A stretch of DNA of 60,431 nt, from NCBI GenBank assembly GCA_017537745.1, contig JAFYKF010000001.1, forward strand, positions 1-60,431. Direction: 5' to 3'. Numbering within the stretch: position 1 is the first letter of the stretch; the number at the start of each line of letters is the position of its first letter. The position numbers and the translations under genes are program-made. Positions 32,957 to 42,387 of the stretch are shown one piece after another. Under the pieces are notes generated by a model, which searched no databases, was not told the origin of the DNA, and saw only the letters and a program-made list of their open reading frames with translations. This DNA is from Candidatus Saccharimonadota bacterium (GTDB lineage Bacteria; Patescibacteriota; Saccharimonadia; Saccharimonadales; Saccharimonadaceae).

Positions 32957-33747
32957 TAGCGTTTCCTCCTTTTATTACTCTTGTTACTTTTGTTACTCTT
33001 ACTACGTTTGCTACGCTTTTTAATTTTGACATCAATTGGCTGCGGAAGGTTTTGATCGGCAACTGTTTTGACATCAGTGTCAATTTGACCGTCTAGCATA
33101 TTAATTACACGGGTGGCATATACCGTAAGAGCTGGGTTGTGGGTCACCATAATAATGGTGTTGCCTTCTTCATGGATGGCCTTCAATTCTTCCATTACGA
33201 TGTTTGATGCATGGGAATCAAGGTTACCAGTAGGTTCATCAGCGAGTATTATTTCTGGATCACTAACGATAGCACGTGCAATAGCGACACGCTGTTGTTG
33301 GCCACCAGAAAGTTGGCCCGGTAAGTAATATTCACGTTCTTGCAAGTGGAATCTCTCGAGGGCCTGAGAAGCGTTTTTAAGACGCACGGTGCGTGGGCGA
33401 TTAACATAAACTAGCGGCAGGGCAACGTTTTCTAAAATAGATAAATCTTCAATAAGGTTGAAATTCTGAAAGATGAAACCAATTTTTTTAGCACGGAGGC
33501 GAGCTTGGCGGGCAGAACTGATACTGGCAACATTTTTACCGTTTAGAGTATATTCACCAGAGGTGGCTCTATCTAAAAGTCCAATAATATTAAGGAGTGT
33601 AGTCTTACCGCAGCCCGATGGGCCCATTATCATAATAAATTCACCACGTTTGATGGTGAGGTCGAAATCTTTGAGCGCGAATGACTCGGTATCGCCATAT
33701 CCGTAACGCTTGGTTAATCCTTTTAACTCTATTATTGTATCGTTCAT
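32956..33747 (-). CDS. MacB/LolD-type ABC exporter ATPase
   Basis: The protein has Walker A GPSGCGKTTLLN, signature LSGGQQQRVAIARA and Walker B IILADEPTGNLDS, with the subfamily's KKIGFIFQNFNLI. A very basic Ser/Lys/Asn tail follows at the C-terminus. I place the start at ATG 33745-33747 (MNDTIIELKGLTKRYG). GTG at 33771 is in frame but overlaps the AGGAGG, so it is unlikely. A palindrome lies between that AGGAGG and the ATG. Confidence 0.9.
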   Translation of the reverse strand: MNDTIIELKGLTKRYGYGDTESFALKDFDLTIKRGEFIMIMGPSGCGKTTLLNIIGLLDRATSGEYTLNGKNVASISSARQARLRAKKIGFIFQNFNLIEDLSILENVALPLVYVNRPRTVRLKNASQALERFHLQEREYYLPGQLSGGQQQRVAIARAIVSDPEIILADEPTGNLDSHASNIVMEELKAIHEEGNTIIMVTHNPALTVYATRVINMLDGQIDTDVKTVADQNLPQPIDVKIKKRSKRSKSNKSNKSNKRRKR

Positions 33748-33755
33748 ATTATGAC

Positions 33756-33770
33756 TGTACGATGCGTACA
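33756..33770. promoter_or_regulatory. Palindrome before the ABC exporter operon (putative operator)
   Basis: TGTACG-ATG-CGTACA is a perfect 15-bp palindrome between the SD-like AAGGAGG and the ATPase start. This is the size and symmetry of a dimeric regulator site such as a TetR-family operator. No second copy was noticed in the window. Confidence 0.5.
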
Positions 33771-33787
33771 CCTCCTTTTGTTGTTTC

Positions 33788-33877
33788 TGGCGGAAAGGAC
33801 AGGATTTGAACCTGCGAAAGAGTTGCCCCTTTACACGCTTTCCAAGCGTGCGCCTTAAACCACTCGGCCACCTTTCC
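33788..33877 (-). tRNA. tRNA-Ser (anticodon GGA), CCA encoded
   Basis: GGAAAGG pairs with CCTTTCC, followed by G and CCA. The anticodon arm CACGC-TTGGAAA-GCGTG carries GGA for UCC and UCU. A long variable arm and T arm CAGG-TTCAAAT-CCTG are present. It sits just upstream of the ABC exporter operon in the same direction. Confidence 0.95.
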
Positions 33878-33886
33878 GTATTAAAA

Positions 33887-34603
33887 TTATGATATCACAC
33901 TTAATTTGTTTTGTAAAACGTTTCTAAGCTTGACTAATACAGAGGAAATTACAAGCGAGACAACAATAAAGACAACGAGGACTATTGGGGTGATATATAG
34001 ACGCCCACCAAAGGTGAGGCCATAGAAATCTGGCCAGGTCTTAAGCACCATTACGCAGGTAAAATAGGGAATTGCGTAAGCTATTATAGGAAGAGTCGTT
34101 AAAAAGCGTGTCTTGAAACTGATTGTTGAATTCTTGGTAGTAAAGATAAAGGTAACAGCAGCGAGAAGGGGATTAAAGAAATGGAGGAAGAACAAGGTTT
34201 CAAGGAATGGGTCAAGATAATTTCCGCCCCTTGACACGCGGGCGGGAGCAAGGAAGAAAACAACCGTAACGCAGGTTATCATTGCGGCAGTTGTGGCGGT
34301 TAAGTACCAAAGTTCAATGGCTCTTTGGTGGGGAATAGCTATTTTTTTAAGCTTTGAATAAATTACAGTAAAAGCACAGATGCCAGCGACTAGCCCTAGA
34401 AAAATATTACTTAAAATTGTAAAGGTGGCGATGTGTTGCCAGTAGGGAAATGGGCTATTATCTACATGTGCGGTATGTGAACCAATAATAAGTGTCACCG
34501 TCACAGCAATGGCGGCAGTGACAAAAATGAACAAATTATTGATTACGAAAAATAATTCTTTTATTTGGTTATTTTTCTGGTTGGGCTTTAGTGATTTGAC
34601 CAT
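33887..34603 (-). CDS. Pr6Pr-family six-helix membrane protein
   Basis: The 238-residue protein has six hydrophobic helices. WQHIATFTILSNIFLGLVAG, ELWYLTATTAAMITCVTVVFF and LETLFFLHFFNPLLAAVTFI match the Pr6Pr (FAR-17a/AIG1-like) family. Eukaryotic relatives hydrolyse fatty acid esters of hydroxy fatty acids; bacterial function is unknown. It follows the RNA methyltransferase gene after eight bases, so the two may be cotranscribed. Confidence 0.8.
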   Translation of the reverse strand: MVKSLKPNQKNNQIKELFFVINNLFIFVTAAIAVTVTLIIGSHTAHVDNSPFPYWQHIATFTILSNIFLGLVAGICAFTVIYSKLKKIAIPHQRAIELWYLTATTAAMITCVTVVFFLAPARVSRGGNYLDPFLETLFFLHFFNPLLAAVTFIFTTKNSTISFKTRFLTTLPIIAYAIPYFTCVMVLKTWPDFYGLTFGGRLYITPIVLVVFIVVSLVISSVLVKLRNVLQNKLSVIS

Positions 34604-34611
34604 AGTCTCCT

Positions 34612-35844
34612 TTACTTTAGTGATAATATTATGAGATTTTCAATATGTGGGGTGCGAGGGAAGAAGTTAAAAGTTTTAACAGTATCAATCTGATACTTCT
34701 GTAGAAGAGCTGATACGTCGCGGGCTTGGGTGGCTGGATTACAAGATAAATAAATAATCTTGGGCGGAGTAACTTCTAGGAGTCTGTTGATCAACTTTGT
34801 GTCACAACCGGCGCGGGGAGGGTCAAGAATAGTGGTAGCCGAGGGTGAAATATAGCTTAATACATCTTCGGCTTTTGCAAGTAAGCCAAGAATATTACCA
34901 CTTTGGACACGCGTCCGGTCATCCCGTCGCCACGGGTGACCGGCGCTATACCTCGCGCTGCCGCGCTCCGGAATGTCCTCAGCGGTAATATTCTTGGCTT
35001 GTTCACGAAATGCTAATTTATCACTTTCTACAAGGGTGAGTTTGTGGGGGCGGGCGACGGAGAGGCCGATGGTACCAACACCAGCATAAAGATCAAGAAC
35101 TTCATCGGTTGTGATGTGCTTCTGGATTTCTTTAAGTGCAAGTTCGTAGACTGGGAGATTAATTTGAAAGAAGCCATTTGGGGAATATGAGTATTGGTAG
35201 CCTAAAATTGTGTCAGTCAGATTTTTGAAAGTTGGGTGGGGCTTGCCGTTTTCGAATAATCCACCAGACACTTCGCCGGTTTGGTTACAGCGAAGGAGGA
35301 GAGATTGATACTTGCGAGCTTCCTCGTGACGAGCATTCAAGCCATTAATTATCTCGGTAGCCTTGGCGAAAAGTTCTGGGCGTTCAATCGATGAATTAGC
35401 GATAGGAATTTTGCGGTGTGAGCCGCGAGTGTGGAAGGCAGGGAAGATTGTGGCTTTTTCATTGTCATAATAGAGGGAGTATTCCATTTTATTACGATAG
35501 AAGTAATCTCTGTCATCCGTAAAAATAGGTGGGGTGGAGATATTGATATTATGTTCGCGAAATATTTCTACCACTAGCTCTCGTTTGGTTTGAAGTTCAT
35601 ATTTATAGTCCATATTTTGCCAAGGGGAAGTAGAAAGAAAACATTCATCCTTTGGCACAACACGATGAGCGGATGAATTGTTGATCTGATTTGCAATAGC
35701 TTCAATGTAATGAGATTTGTTTTTCGTAATAATATAATCAGTAACTGTTTCACCGGGCAGAGCGTTCCAGAAAAAAATTTTTTTACCATCTTCTAGGGTA
35801 GCAATAGATTGCCCACCAGGGATGATTTTGTCGACCTTAATCAT
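34612..35844 (-). CDS. RNA (uracil-5-)-methyltransferase, TrmA/RlmD family
   Basis: The 410-residue protein has the m5U methyltransferase fold: N-terminal TRAM-like part (GGQSIATLEDGKKIFFWNALPGE), GFFQINLPVYELAL, the SAM motif LDLYAGVGTIGLSVA, TTILDPPRAGCDTKL and catalytic YLSCNPATQARDVSALLQKY with its nucleophilic Cys. Substrate (23S or tRNA) cannot be fixed. A roughly 20-residue insertion after the SAM domain comes from a palindromic element at 34883-35000. ATG 35842-35844 has TATAAT seven bases upstream, a leaderless-type start. Confidence 0.92.
   Translation of the reverse strand: MIKVDKIIPGGQSIATLEDGKKIFFWNALPGETVTDYIITKNKSHYIEAIANQINNSSAHRVVPKDECFLSTSPWQNMDYKYELQTKRELVVEIFREHNINISTPPIFTDDRDYFYRNKMEYSLYYDNEKATIFPAFHTRGSHRKIPIANSSIERPELFAKATEIINGLNARHEEARKYQSLLLRCNQTGEVSGGLFENGKPHPTFKNLTDTILGYQYSYSPNGFFQINLPVYELALKEIQKHITTDEVLDLYAGVGTIGLSVARPHKLTLVESDKLAFREQAKNITAEDIPERGSARYSAGHPWRRDDRTRVQSGNILGLLAKAEDVLSYISPSATTILDPPRAGCDTKLINRLLEVTPPKIIYLSCNPATQARDVSALLQKYQIDTVKTFNFFPRTPHIENLIILSLK
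34883..35000. repeat. In-frame palindromic insertion inside the RNA methyltransferase gene
   Basis: AAGCCAAGAATATTACC (34883-34899) and GGTAATATTCTTGGCTT (34984-35000) are perfect 17-bp inverted arms. They enclose 84 GC-rich bases with an inner perfect hairpin (CCGGTCA, CCCGT, then ACGGG, TGACCGG). In the protein this segment reads through without a stop and exceeds what family members carry here. The core CCCGTCGCCA is shared with the element at 9923, though the arms differ. Confidence 0.87.
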
Positions 35845-35916
35845 AAAATATATTATAGCACAGGGGTGAGATTTTTTAGTAAAAAATGGAGTTTTGTTAT
35901 ATAATATATAATATAC

Positions 35917-38691
35917 ATGTCTGCACAAGAAGAACTAAAAAAAGCCGATGAATCGGCGGTTGATAATACGCAAGCGGAAAGTCCTAGTGGCTATAGCACT
36001 AGTGTTGTTGGAAAGAATAATGCTACAAAAAGCACTTCTGGCGCTAAAAAAACCTTGAAACGCACCGCTCCATTATGGATAATAATCGCCGGTGTTGTGA
36101 TGATAGGAGTTTTCTTGAATGGAAATCTCCAAATTGACTGGTTTTCGACGAGACTTGAGGAAGCAACTAACACAATGTATTACGATCAGAGACAGAGTCA
36201 AGAGCTGGTTTTTCAAAACGCATTGGAAAATGGCAAAATTCCAACCAATACCTTCCAAAGACTACAGGACGCCGGTGTGACTGTTGGTTATCTGGATGGA
36301 GAAACTTTTATAGCTAGTAATGTTGGCAAGGCTTTGGTTGCAGATAGTAGTGATAGTATATATGTTTATGGTAAAGATTATGGTAAAGATCACGAGCTTT
36401 CGCCATTGTCCCTCAAGATGGGAGATAAAATTATTCCAGCAAATGAGTTTTATTATGAAGTAAACCACAATATTGAACTTTATGATAAATTCACTAGTGT
36501 CACATATGGTAGATCTGGTTACTATTACGATCCGAAGGCACGACAGATTTTTGAAAAGCTGGGAATATCACTCAATGTTTATACTGAGGAAGAAAGCCTT
36601 GAAGACTCTATGGACAATAAAGTACTTGGAACAAAAAACATAGTTGGTTTTAATGATTACACATGGCATTATATGCCGACTTATCATGCATCGGCAGAAT
36701 GTGCACCTGTTCTAAATCCCGCTTCTATGTGGGATAAGGTCACAGATACTTTTAATTGTACCGGAACAAACACTACGCAAATTGCAACTTGGCGCGTTGA
36801 AAAATTCCATGAGGAGTGTGAACCTACTGGTTTTGTAGATGAAAATGGTATACCAATATGTGTGCCGGTTTGCGTTTCTGATGGTTATACTTATTTTTAT
36901 AGCGATTATGGGTGTAATGGCACCGATACAAAATCCTACATGAAGGCGATGGCACAAGCCAATATGTCAAAGGGCGATGATATCCAAACCATCAAGAATA
37001 CTACTGATGCACTAAAGGCCGCTGATACTTTATCAACGTCACAAAAATCAATGTCACTTTACGCTGGATATATGCAGAGTATAGGCAGAACAAAGGCTGG
37101 TTACGGTAGCACCTATACAGATGCCGATGGCATAGTTGCTGCTTTTGCAACATTGGCGACAACTGTTGGTGGGTCGCATATTAATGATGTAATGAATGAC
37201 TTGTTTGAAGTCAAGGAGTCTGAGGTTGTTGATGTAAAAACTGGTAAAGTTAAGATTCTAAAGGGCAGCATGCTGGAGGCACCAAGTTTGTACTCACTTT
37301 TAACCGGAGAGAGGGTCGACTTGGAACAAGTAGCAGACTTTTCATCTGATCGGATTCTTTTCACGGTTGGTAATGCTAATCCTGATTATGTGGTAGATGA
37401 TGCAACAATTCTGCGAACTGCTGCCTCAAAAGAAAGCAGTAAAGAATCGACCGTCGGTAGATATACACCCAACCCAGATGAACTGGATGAAAATAAACAA
37501 CGAAAAGAGCAGCGAGATTATACACCTTATGGACCCAAGATTGTCGGTGAGCAAGAAAAAAATTATAATCACGGTACTTATAGTGATAGTGATATTGGAT
37601 TAACAGAAACTACCCTTAAAAATTCGCTTTATGGAACTTATGAAGATTTTGGTGGTATTATTGGTGGCCAAATGTTGGCATATGGTGCAGTTGATTTAGC
37701 TACAGAACTTTCAAAAGGTAGTGGCGCGGCATCTGGAGATGAGGAAGCTGTGGTTTCTTATCTTAAGCTGACTGAAGATTTAATAGCAATGGATGCAGAG
37801 GTAGATAGAAGGCATCGAAGTCCACTTGATATCACTTCAAAAAATACATTTCTTGGTTCTTTAGTATATAAGTTTGCGGTAAGTTCCTTAAAGTCTGGGA
37901 GTTTATTAAATAAAGTCGCTTCGTTTTCTAGGATGACCAATAAGGCCGTGGCTTCAATTTTACCTGCCGCATTTGCCGATGAAGAATCTGATTCATACTT
38001 AGCTACTTTCGGTGATTGCCCCACATTAAATACTATCGGTGCGGCTGGCTCACCAACCTGCTCAGCAATTGCAACATTTGATACTTCCACATATACAGCG
38101 AGTCGTGATGTCGCATCTTCTTATATCGTGACAAACGATGTTCAAAAAAATACACCAACTATTTATAATAGCGTTGAATTCCAGGAATTTATTAAAAAGA
38201 ATACCGATTGCAACAAGGAAAATATTTGTACTATAGATGATGCTGAGATTCTCGCAAAGTATATAGGTGAAAACGAAAACCGCAGTACTCCGTACGGTTT
38301 AACAGACGCCACCATTACAGAATTTGAAAAAGAGTGGGCAGAAAAAAATGAAAAGAAAAATTCTAATTGGTTTAAAAGGATTATCAGCTTCTTTAAGTCT
38401 TTGTTTGGTATAATCGAAACAATCGACAATGGTGAAGCACCAGATGAGGCAACTGGTAAGGAATTTGTTTATAAGGCGAGTAACAGTGTGGCATCAAATA
38501 GTGATGAGGAAAATACTTGGGAAAAGTATAAATACGCACAAAGATATATATCCCTCGCGCGTGCAGCTGAAGCAATGAGGCAATTCGATGGTGATGAAAC
38601 AGCTTATGTGTTTGATGGCTTTGGTCTGGGTGATCCAGTGGCTAGATATATAGATGAATTAAACCAAACTGATTTTGCTACAAAGTACTAA
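35917..38691 (+). CDS. Large single-pass surface protein of unknown function
   Basis: The 924-residue protein has about 50 cytosolic residues, one membrane helix (APLWIIIAGVVMIGVFLNG near 51-70) and a long extracytoplasmic region. It includes a Cys-rich part (CAPVLNP, FNCTGTN, EECEPTGF, CVPVC) near 260-340 that probably forms disulfides, and a later Cys pair. No known domain is recognised. Its position between the RNA methyltransferase and recF, near the origin, suggests high dosage. TATAAT repeats directly precede the ATG. It converges with recF, overlapping it by 14 bases. Confidence 0.8.
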   Translation: MSAQEELKKADESAVDNTQAESPSGYSTSVVGKNNATKSTSGAKKTLKRTAPLWIIIAGVVMIGVFLNGNLQIDWFSTRLEEATNTMYYDQRQSQELVFQNALENGKIPTNTFQRLQDAGVTVGYLDGETFIASNVGKALVADSSDSIYVYGKDYGKDHELSPLSLKMGDKIIPANEFYYEVNHNIELYDKFTSVTYGRSGYYYDPKARQIFEKLGISLNVYTEEESLEDSMDNKVLGTKNIVGFNDYTWHYMPTYHASAECAPVLNPASMWDKVTDTFNCTGTNTTQIATWRVEKFHEECEPTGFVDENGIPICVPVCVSDGYTYFYSDYGCNGTDTKSYMKAMAQANMSKGDDIQTIKNTTDALKAADTLSTSQKSMSLYAGYMQSIGRTKAGYGSTYTDADGIVAAFATLATTVGGSHINDVMNDLFEVKESEVVDVKTGKVKILKGSMLEAPSLYSLLTGERVDLEQVADFSSDRILFTVGNANPDYVVDDATILRTAASKESSKESTVGRYTPNPDELDENKQRKEQRDYTPYGPKIVGEQEKNYNHGTYSDSDIGLTETTLKNSLYGTYEDFGGIIGGQMLAYGAVDLATELSKGSGAASGDEEAVVSYLKLTEDLIAMDAEVDRRHRSPLDITSKNTFLGSLVYKFAVSSLKSGSLLNKVASFSRMTNKAVASILPAAFADEESDSYLATFGDCPTLNTIGAAGSPTCSAIATFDTSTYTASRDVASSYIVTNDVQKNTPTIYNSVEFQEFIKKNTDCNKENICTIDDAEILAKYIGENENRSTPYGLTDATITEFEKEWAEKNEKKNSNWFKRIISFFKSLFGIIETIDNGEAPDEATGKEFVYKASNSVASNSDEENTWEKYKYAQRYISLARAAEAMRQFDGDETAYVFDGFGLGDPVARYIDELNQTDFATKY

Positions 38692-39682
38692 TATCTTCTA
38701 CACTTGTAATAATAACTTGATGGTTTTTAAAATTATCAACTAGGCATCTACGCCTAGTATCATCTAGTTCCGAAAAAACATCATCTAATAAAATAATTGG
38801 CTTTTTACCTAGCTTGTTAATAATTATGTTAGCTTCTACAAATTTGAGGGCCAAAATAATCGAGCGAGTTTCACCACGCGACGCAGAACCGTCGGCTGGT
38901 TTTTGATTAAAAATAAAGTCTATTGTGTCGCGTTGGACACCAAAAGTAGTATAACCCAACAAATGATCTTTTTCATAGTTTTGGTCTAGATGTTTTATGA
39001 AGGTATCTTTATTAATGTTGGGAATCGAAGTGATATATGATAGATTGATTTGATCATTGTTTTCAGCAATGGAGTGATAGGTTGGGTTTAGGGTTTGGTT
39101 GATTTCTAGAATATAATCAGTGCGATATTTCACTAGTTCACTACCATAATCTGCAAGTAGTAAATCCCAGGGGAAAAGTGTGGATTTATTTAGATTGTCT
39201 GATTTTAGTAACTCGTTACGCTGACGAAGGGCTTTGTTGTATTTATTTAGTATACTTGCATAATCACTATTAAAATCACTAAAGATACGATCAAAATAAT
39301 CACGGCGGCGAGACGGTGGTCCACTAACTAAATTAAGGTCTGATGGCAGGAATAAAATAATTGGGTATTTATTTTTTACAGATAGGCGACTAGATGTTTT
39401 ATCAGGTGTTTTGAAGTTCTTTTTGACACCATCGTAAGTGGCGATGATTTTTTCACCATTATCGTATTCTAGTTCAATACGATAAAAATCACTGCCACGT
39501 TTTAAAATATCTTGATCTGTAGCGCGGAAGCTTTTGCCACGAGTTAAAATATAAATCGCTTCAAGCACAGATGTTTTACCACAACCGTTTTCACCTAAAA
39601 TCAGTGTGGTATCCGGTTTACACTCTAAGTGGTAAGAGTTGTGATTACGAAAGTTGGTAAGTGATATAGATTTAATTAACAT
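38678..39682 (-). CDS. recF: DNA repair and replication protein RecF
   Basis: The 334-residue protein has SLTNFRNHNSYHLECKPDTTLILGENGCGKTSVLEAIY (Walker A), SRGETRSIILALKF (signature) and PIILLDDVFSELD (Walker B), the SMC-like ATPase of RecF. It loads RecA at gaps. It starts one base after dnaN, the classic dnaA-dnaN-recF order. Confidence 0.96.
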   Translation of the reverse strand: MLIKSISLTNFRNHNSYHLECKPDTTLILGENGCGKTSVLEAIYILTRGKSFRATDQDILKRGSDFYRIELEYDNGEKIIATYDGVKKNFKTPDKTSSRLSVKNKYPIILFLPSDLNLVSGPPSRRRDYFDRIFSDFNSDYASILNKYNKALRQRNELLKSDNLNKSTLFPWDLLLADYGSELVKYRTDYILEINQTLNPTYHSIAENNDQINLSYITSIPNINKDTFIKHLDQNYEKDHLLGYTTFGVQRDTIDFIFNQKPADGSASRGETRSIILALKFVEANIIINKLGKKPIILLDDVFSELDDTRRRCLVDNFKNHQVIITSVEDISTL

Positions 39683-39683
39683 A

Positions 39684-40784
39684 TCAATTGTTTAGCGGCA
39701 TAACTATATGTGTATAATCTTGGTTCTTTTTATTATGGAGAACAACTGGGGTGATTTTGCTTGAAAATTCTACAATGATAGTTTTTTCATCAAGGGAGTT
39801 TAGAGCATCAAGAAGGAACCGGGAATTAAGATTCACTTTACCTTCTTCTGTCACCTCGGTTTCTATAGATGAGTTGTTTTTGCCCAACTCGGTAGCGATA
39901 GATTTAACAGAGAAAGTGTTTGGCTTTTTAGTTTCACACATAATTGAGCCGGAAACACTGCGAGCAAAGAGGGCAGCGAGCTTAGTAACTCGAACTAGTT
40001 CGTCACGATCTAAAGTAACTACAATATTATTATCTTTAGGGATAAGGCGACGATAATCTGGGAAACTGGCATCAATGAGCTTTGAGATGATTTCTATTTC
40101 ACCTAGACGGAAGCGGACTAAATCTTCGTTAAAAGATATCTCTATTTCCTCCATATCATCACTAATAGAACGGAGAACTTCTTGGAGGGAGGTGGTTGGC
40201 ACAATCACACTTATTTCACTTTGTACGTTTTTAACCAATTTCTTTTCGGCAAGGCGGTAGCCATCCGTAGCAGCAACAGCAAGGGTTTTGTCGTAAGTAT
40301 CAAAATAGATGCCAGTGAGAGCTGGGCGAGTTAAATCATTACTACTCGCTATAACCACACTCGAAATGCCGTTTTTAAACTCATCTACACCCATTCTGAA
40401 AACGACAGCTTTTTTCTCATCAATTTCCGGTAGTTCAGGGAAGTCGTCGGCAGGAGAACCATTGATGGTGGAACTATATTTACCAGCAGTGATGGTGGTT
40501 TTGTTATCTTTGGATGTGATTTTAACTTTTTCGCCACGGGGGAGATTAGATACAAATTCAGCAAGAAGCTTAGCTGGTGCTGTAATGACACCATCTTTAG
40601 AGCTTGATACTGGTAGATAATCGATGATGGCCATATCTAGGTTGGTAGTAATGAGTGATACTTTGCTTTTATCTACACGAATGAGTACATTATTTAATAT
40701 AGGTAGAGTAACCTTACCGACTGCAATACGACTAACATTGTTTAAGGCTTTACTGAGTTTTTCTTGTGTAACTTCTATTTCCAT
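39684..40784 (-). CDS. dnaN: DNA polymerase III sliding clamp, beta subunit
   Basis: The 366-residue protein has three clamp repeats, with LSKALNNVSRIAVGKVTLPILNNVLI at the N-terminus, RPALTGIYFDTYDKTLAVAATDGYRLAEKKL in the middle, and the C-terminal THIVMPLNN. It forms the ring that tethers polymerase. AAAGG precedes the ATG. It follows dnaA after 250 bases containing DnaA boxes. Confidence 0.97.
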   Translation of the reverse strand: MEIEVTQEKLSKALNNVSRIAVGKVTLPILNNVLIRVDKSKVSLITTNLDMAIIDYLPVSSSKDGVITAPAKLLAEFVSNLPRGEKVKITSKDNKTTITAGKYSSTINGSPADDFPELPEIDEKKAVVFRMGVDEFKNGISSVVIASSNDLTRPALTGIYFDTYDKTLAVAATDGYRLAEKKLVKNVQSEISVIVPTTSLQEVLRSISDDMEEIEISFNEDLVRFRLGEIEIISKLIDASFPDYRRLIPKDNNIVVTLDRDELVRVTKLAALFARSVSGSIMCETKKPNTFSVKSIATELGKNNSSIETEVTEEGKVNLNSRFLLDALNSLDEKTIIVEFSSKITPVVLHNKKNQDYTHIVMPLNN

Positions 40785-41034
40785 TTTTGAACCTTTCTTT
40801 TATTTAATTTTATTAATATTTTTAGTAGTCGTAGTAGTAGGTGCTGTGAAAAAGTGGAAAACCATTGGTGTGAACAGGGGATATTTAATGGTGGGAAACG
40901 CGGTGGAAAAATGTGTAATTCGTAGTGGAAAACACAAGTTGTTCGCAAGTTTGAAATTGAACCAATTTTTTATACAAAGTTTTGCGCTTAGAATTCGCAG
41001 GGATTTACACTGGGTTTTGCACAACATTTCCACA
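40785..41034. other. dnaA-dnaN spacer with DnaA boxes (part of the origin region)
   Basis: TTTTGCACA at 41015-41023 fits the TTWTNCACA consensus; ATTTCCACA at 41026-41034 is one mismatch away; several GTGGAAAA half-matches lie at 40850-40935. No ORF is credible. It also carries the dnaN ribosome site. Confidence 0.65.
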
Positions 41035-42387
41035 TTAACCATAGATTTGTCCTTTTATTTCTTCAATTTGATCACGGAGGGTGAAGTTAAGTTTGAGATC
41101 ATTTTTGATTTTATCAATACCGTGCATAACCGTGGTGTGGTCTTTGACGCCAACTTCGGTAGCGATTTTGGTGGTACTCATGGATAATTCGGTGGATAAT
41201 AGGAACATGGTGATTTGGCGAGCAGTTTTGATGTTGGTGACGCGGGATTTGCTACGCATCTCTTTTAGTGTGAGATTATAATATTTGGCGACTTTTTCGG
41301 CGATTTGTTTACTAGTGGTGGGGCGAAGTTTACTATTGTTGTGGATACTGGCGGAGCCGTTTTGAATGAGCTCCAATGGTGTGAGTCCTCGTACTTCGGA
41401 CATTAATAATATGGTGGATAGTTCACCTTCGAGGTCACGAACGTTGGTGTTGGTGTTTTCAGCGATATACTCAATAGCTTCTTGTTCGATTTCGGCACCC
41501 ATAAGGTCTGCTTTGGCGCGAAGGATGGCGCATTTATCTTCAAATTTTGGAAGCTGAAGGTCGAAGGCGCCAGCCCAGGTGAGACGATTGGCGAGGCGGT
41601 CATCTAAGGTTTTTATTTGAGATGGGAGGCGATCGGAAGTAACGATAATTTGTTTGTTGAGCTGATGAAGATTATTAAAGATATTAAAGAATTCTTCTTG
41701 GGATTTGTCTTTTCCAATAATGAGTTGAAAATCATCAATAATAAGACAGTCTAGTTTACGGAATTTATTATTAAAATCTTTACCCTTACCATTTAAAACA
41801 TGATTGACGAAGTCGGCATAGAAATCGGAAATAGGGGTATAGAGAATTTTGAAGTCTGGGTTTCGTTTTAATAGTTCGTTACCAATAGCTTGAACAAGGT
41901 GGGTTTTACCAAGACCAGAACCACCATAGAGGAAAAATGGGTTGTAGCGGGTGCCCGGTGCATCGATGATACTTTTAGCGGCAGCGACGGCTAAATCGTT
42001 GTTACTACCTACAATGAAATTATCTAGAGTGTATTTACTGTTGAGGCCACTGTTGTTGGTTGGGAGTGATTTTTTAAGTGGGCTAACATGGGTTTTGAGG
42101 GATTCTGGTGTGGCTACAACTTCGCGGGCGCGTACTTTTGGTTTGTTGGTAAGTTGAACTTCGAAACTGATATTTTTAGTGGGTAGGTGATTGTTGTTGA
42201 GGGCTTCCTTGATAATATCAATGAATTTGGTTTGGAGTTGTTTGATATGGAAGGAATTTTTGACTCCAATAATAATATTGTCGTCGGTGCTACTTAAAAG
42301 TGAAGTGTCTTGGAACCAAGTGGAATAATTGGCAGGTGAAACTTTCTGCTCAATTTCTGCTAGAACATTCTCCCAGACGTTATACAC
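41035..42387 (-). CDS. dnaA: Chromosomal replication initiator DnaA
   Basis: The 450-residue protein has domain I (VWENVLAEIEQKVSPANYSTWF), AAA+ domain III with Walker A YGGSGLGKTHLVQAIG and Walker B LDCLIIDDFQLI, and domain IV ending in VKDHTTVMHGIDKI, the box-recognition signature. The start is GTG at 42385-42387 with AAGGAGGT before it, so unlike many core genes it has a strong SD. It binds the boxes in the flanking spacers. Confidence 0.98.
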   Translation of the reverse strand: MYNVWENVLAEIEQKVSPANYSTWFQDTSLLSSTDDNIIIGVKNSFHIKQLQTKFIDIIKEALNNNHLPTKNISFEVQLTNKPKVRAREVVATPESLKTHVSPLKKSLPTNNSGLNSKYTLDNFIVGSNNDLAVAAAKSIIDAPGTRYNPFFLYGGSGLGKTHLVQAIGNELLKRNPDFKILYTPISDFYADFVNHVLNGKGKDFNNKFRKLDCLIIDDFQLIIGKDKSQEEFFNIFNNLHQLNKQIIVTSDRLPSQIKTLDDRLANRLTWAGAFDLQLPKFEDKCAILRAKADLMGAEIEQEAIEYIAENTNTNVRDLEGELSTILLMSEVRGLTPLELIQNGSASIHNNSKLRPTTSKQIAEKVAKYYNLTLKEMRSKSRVTNIKTARQITMFLLSTELSMSTTKIATEVGVKDHTTVMHGIDKIKNDLKLNFTLRDQIEEIKGQIYG

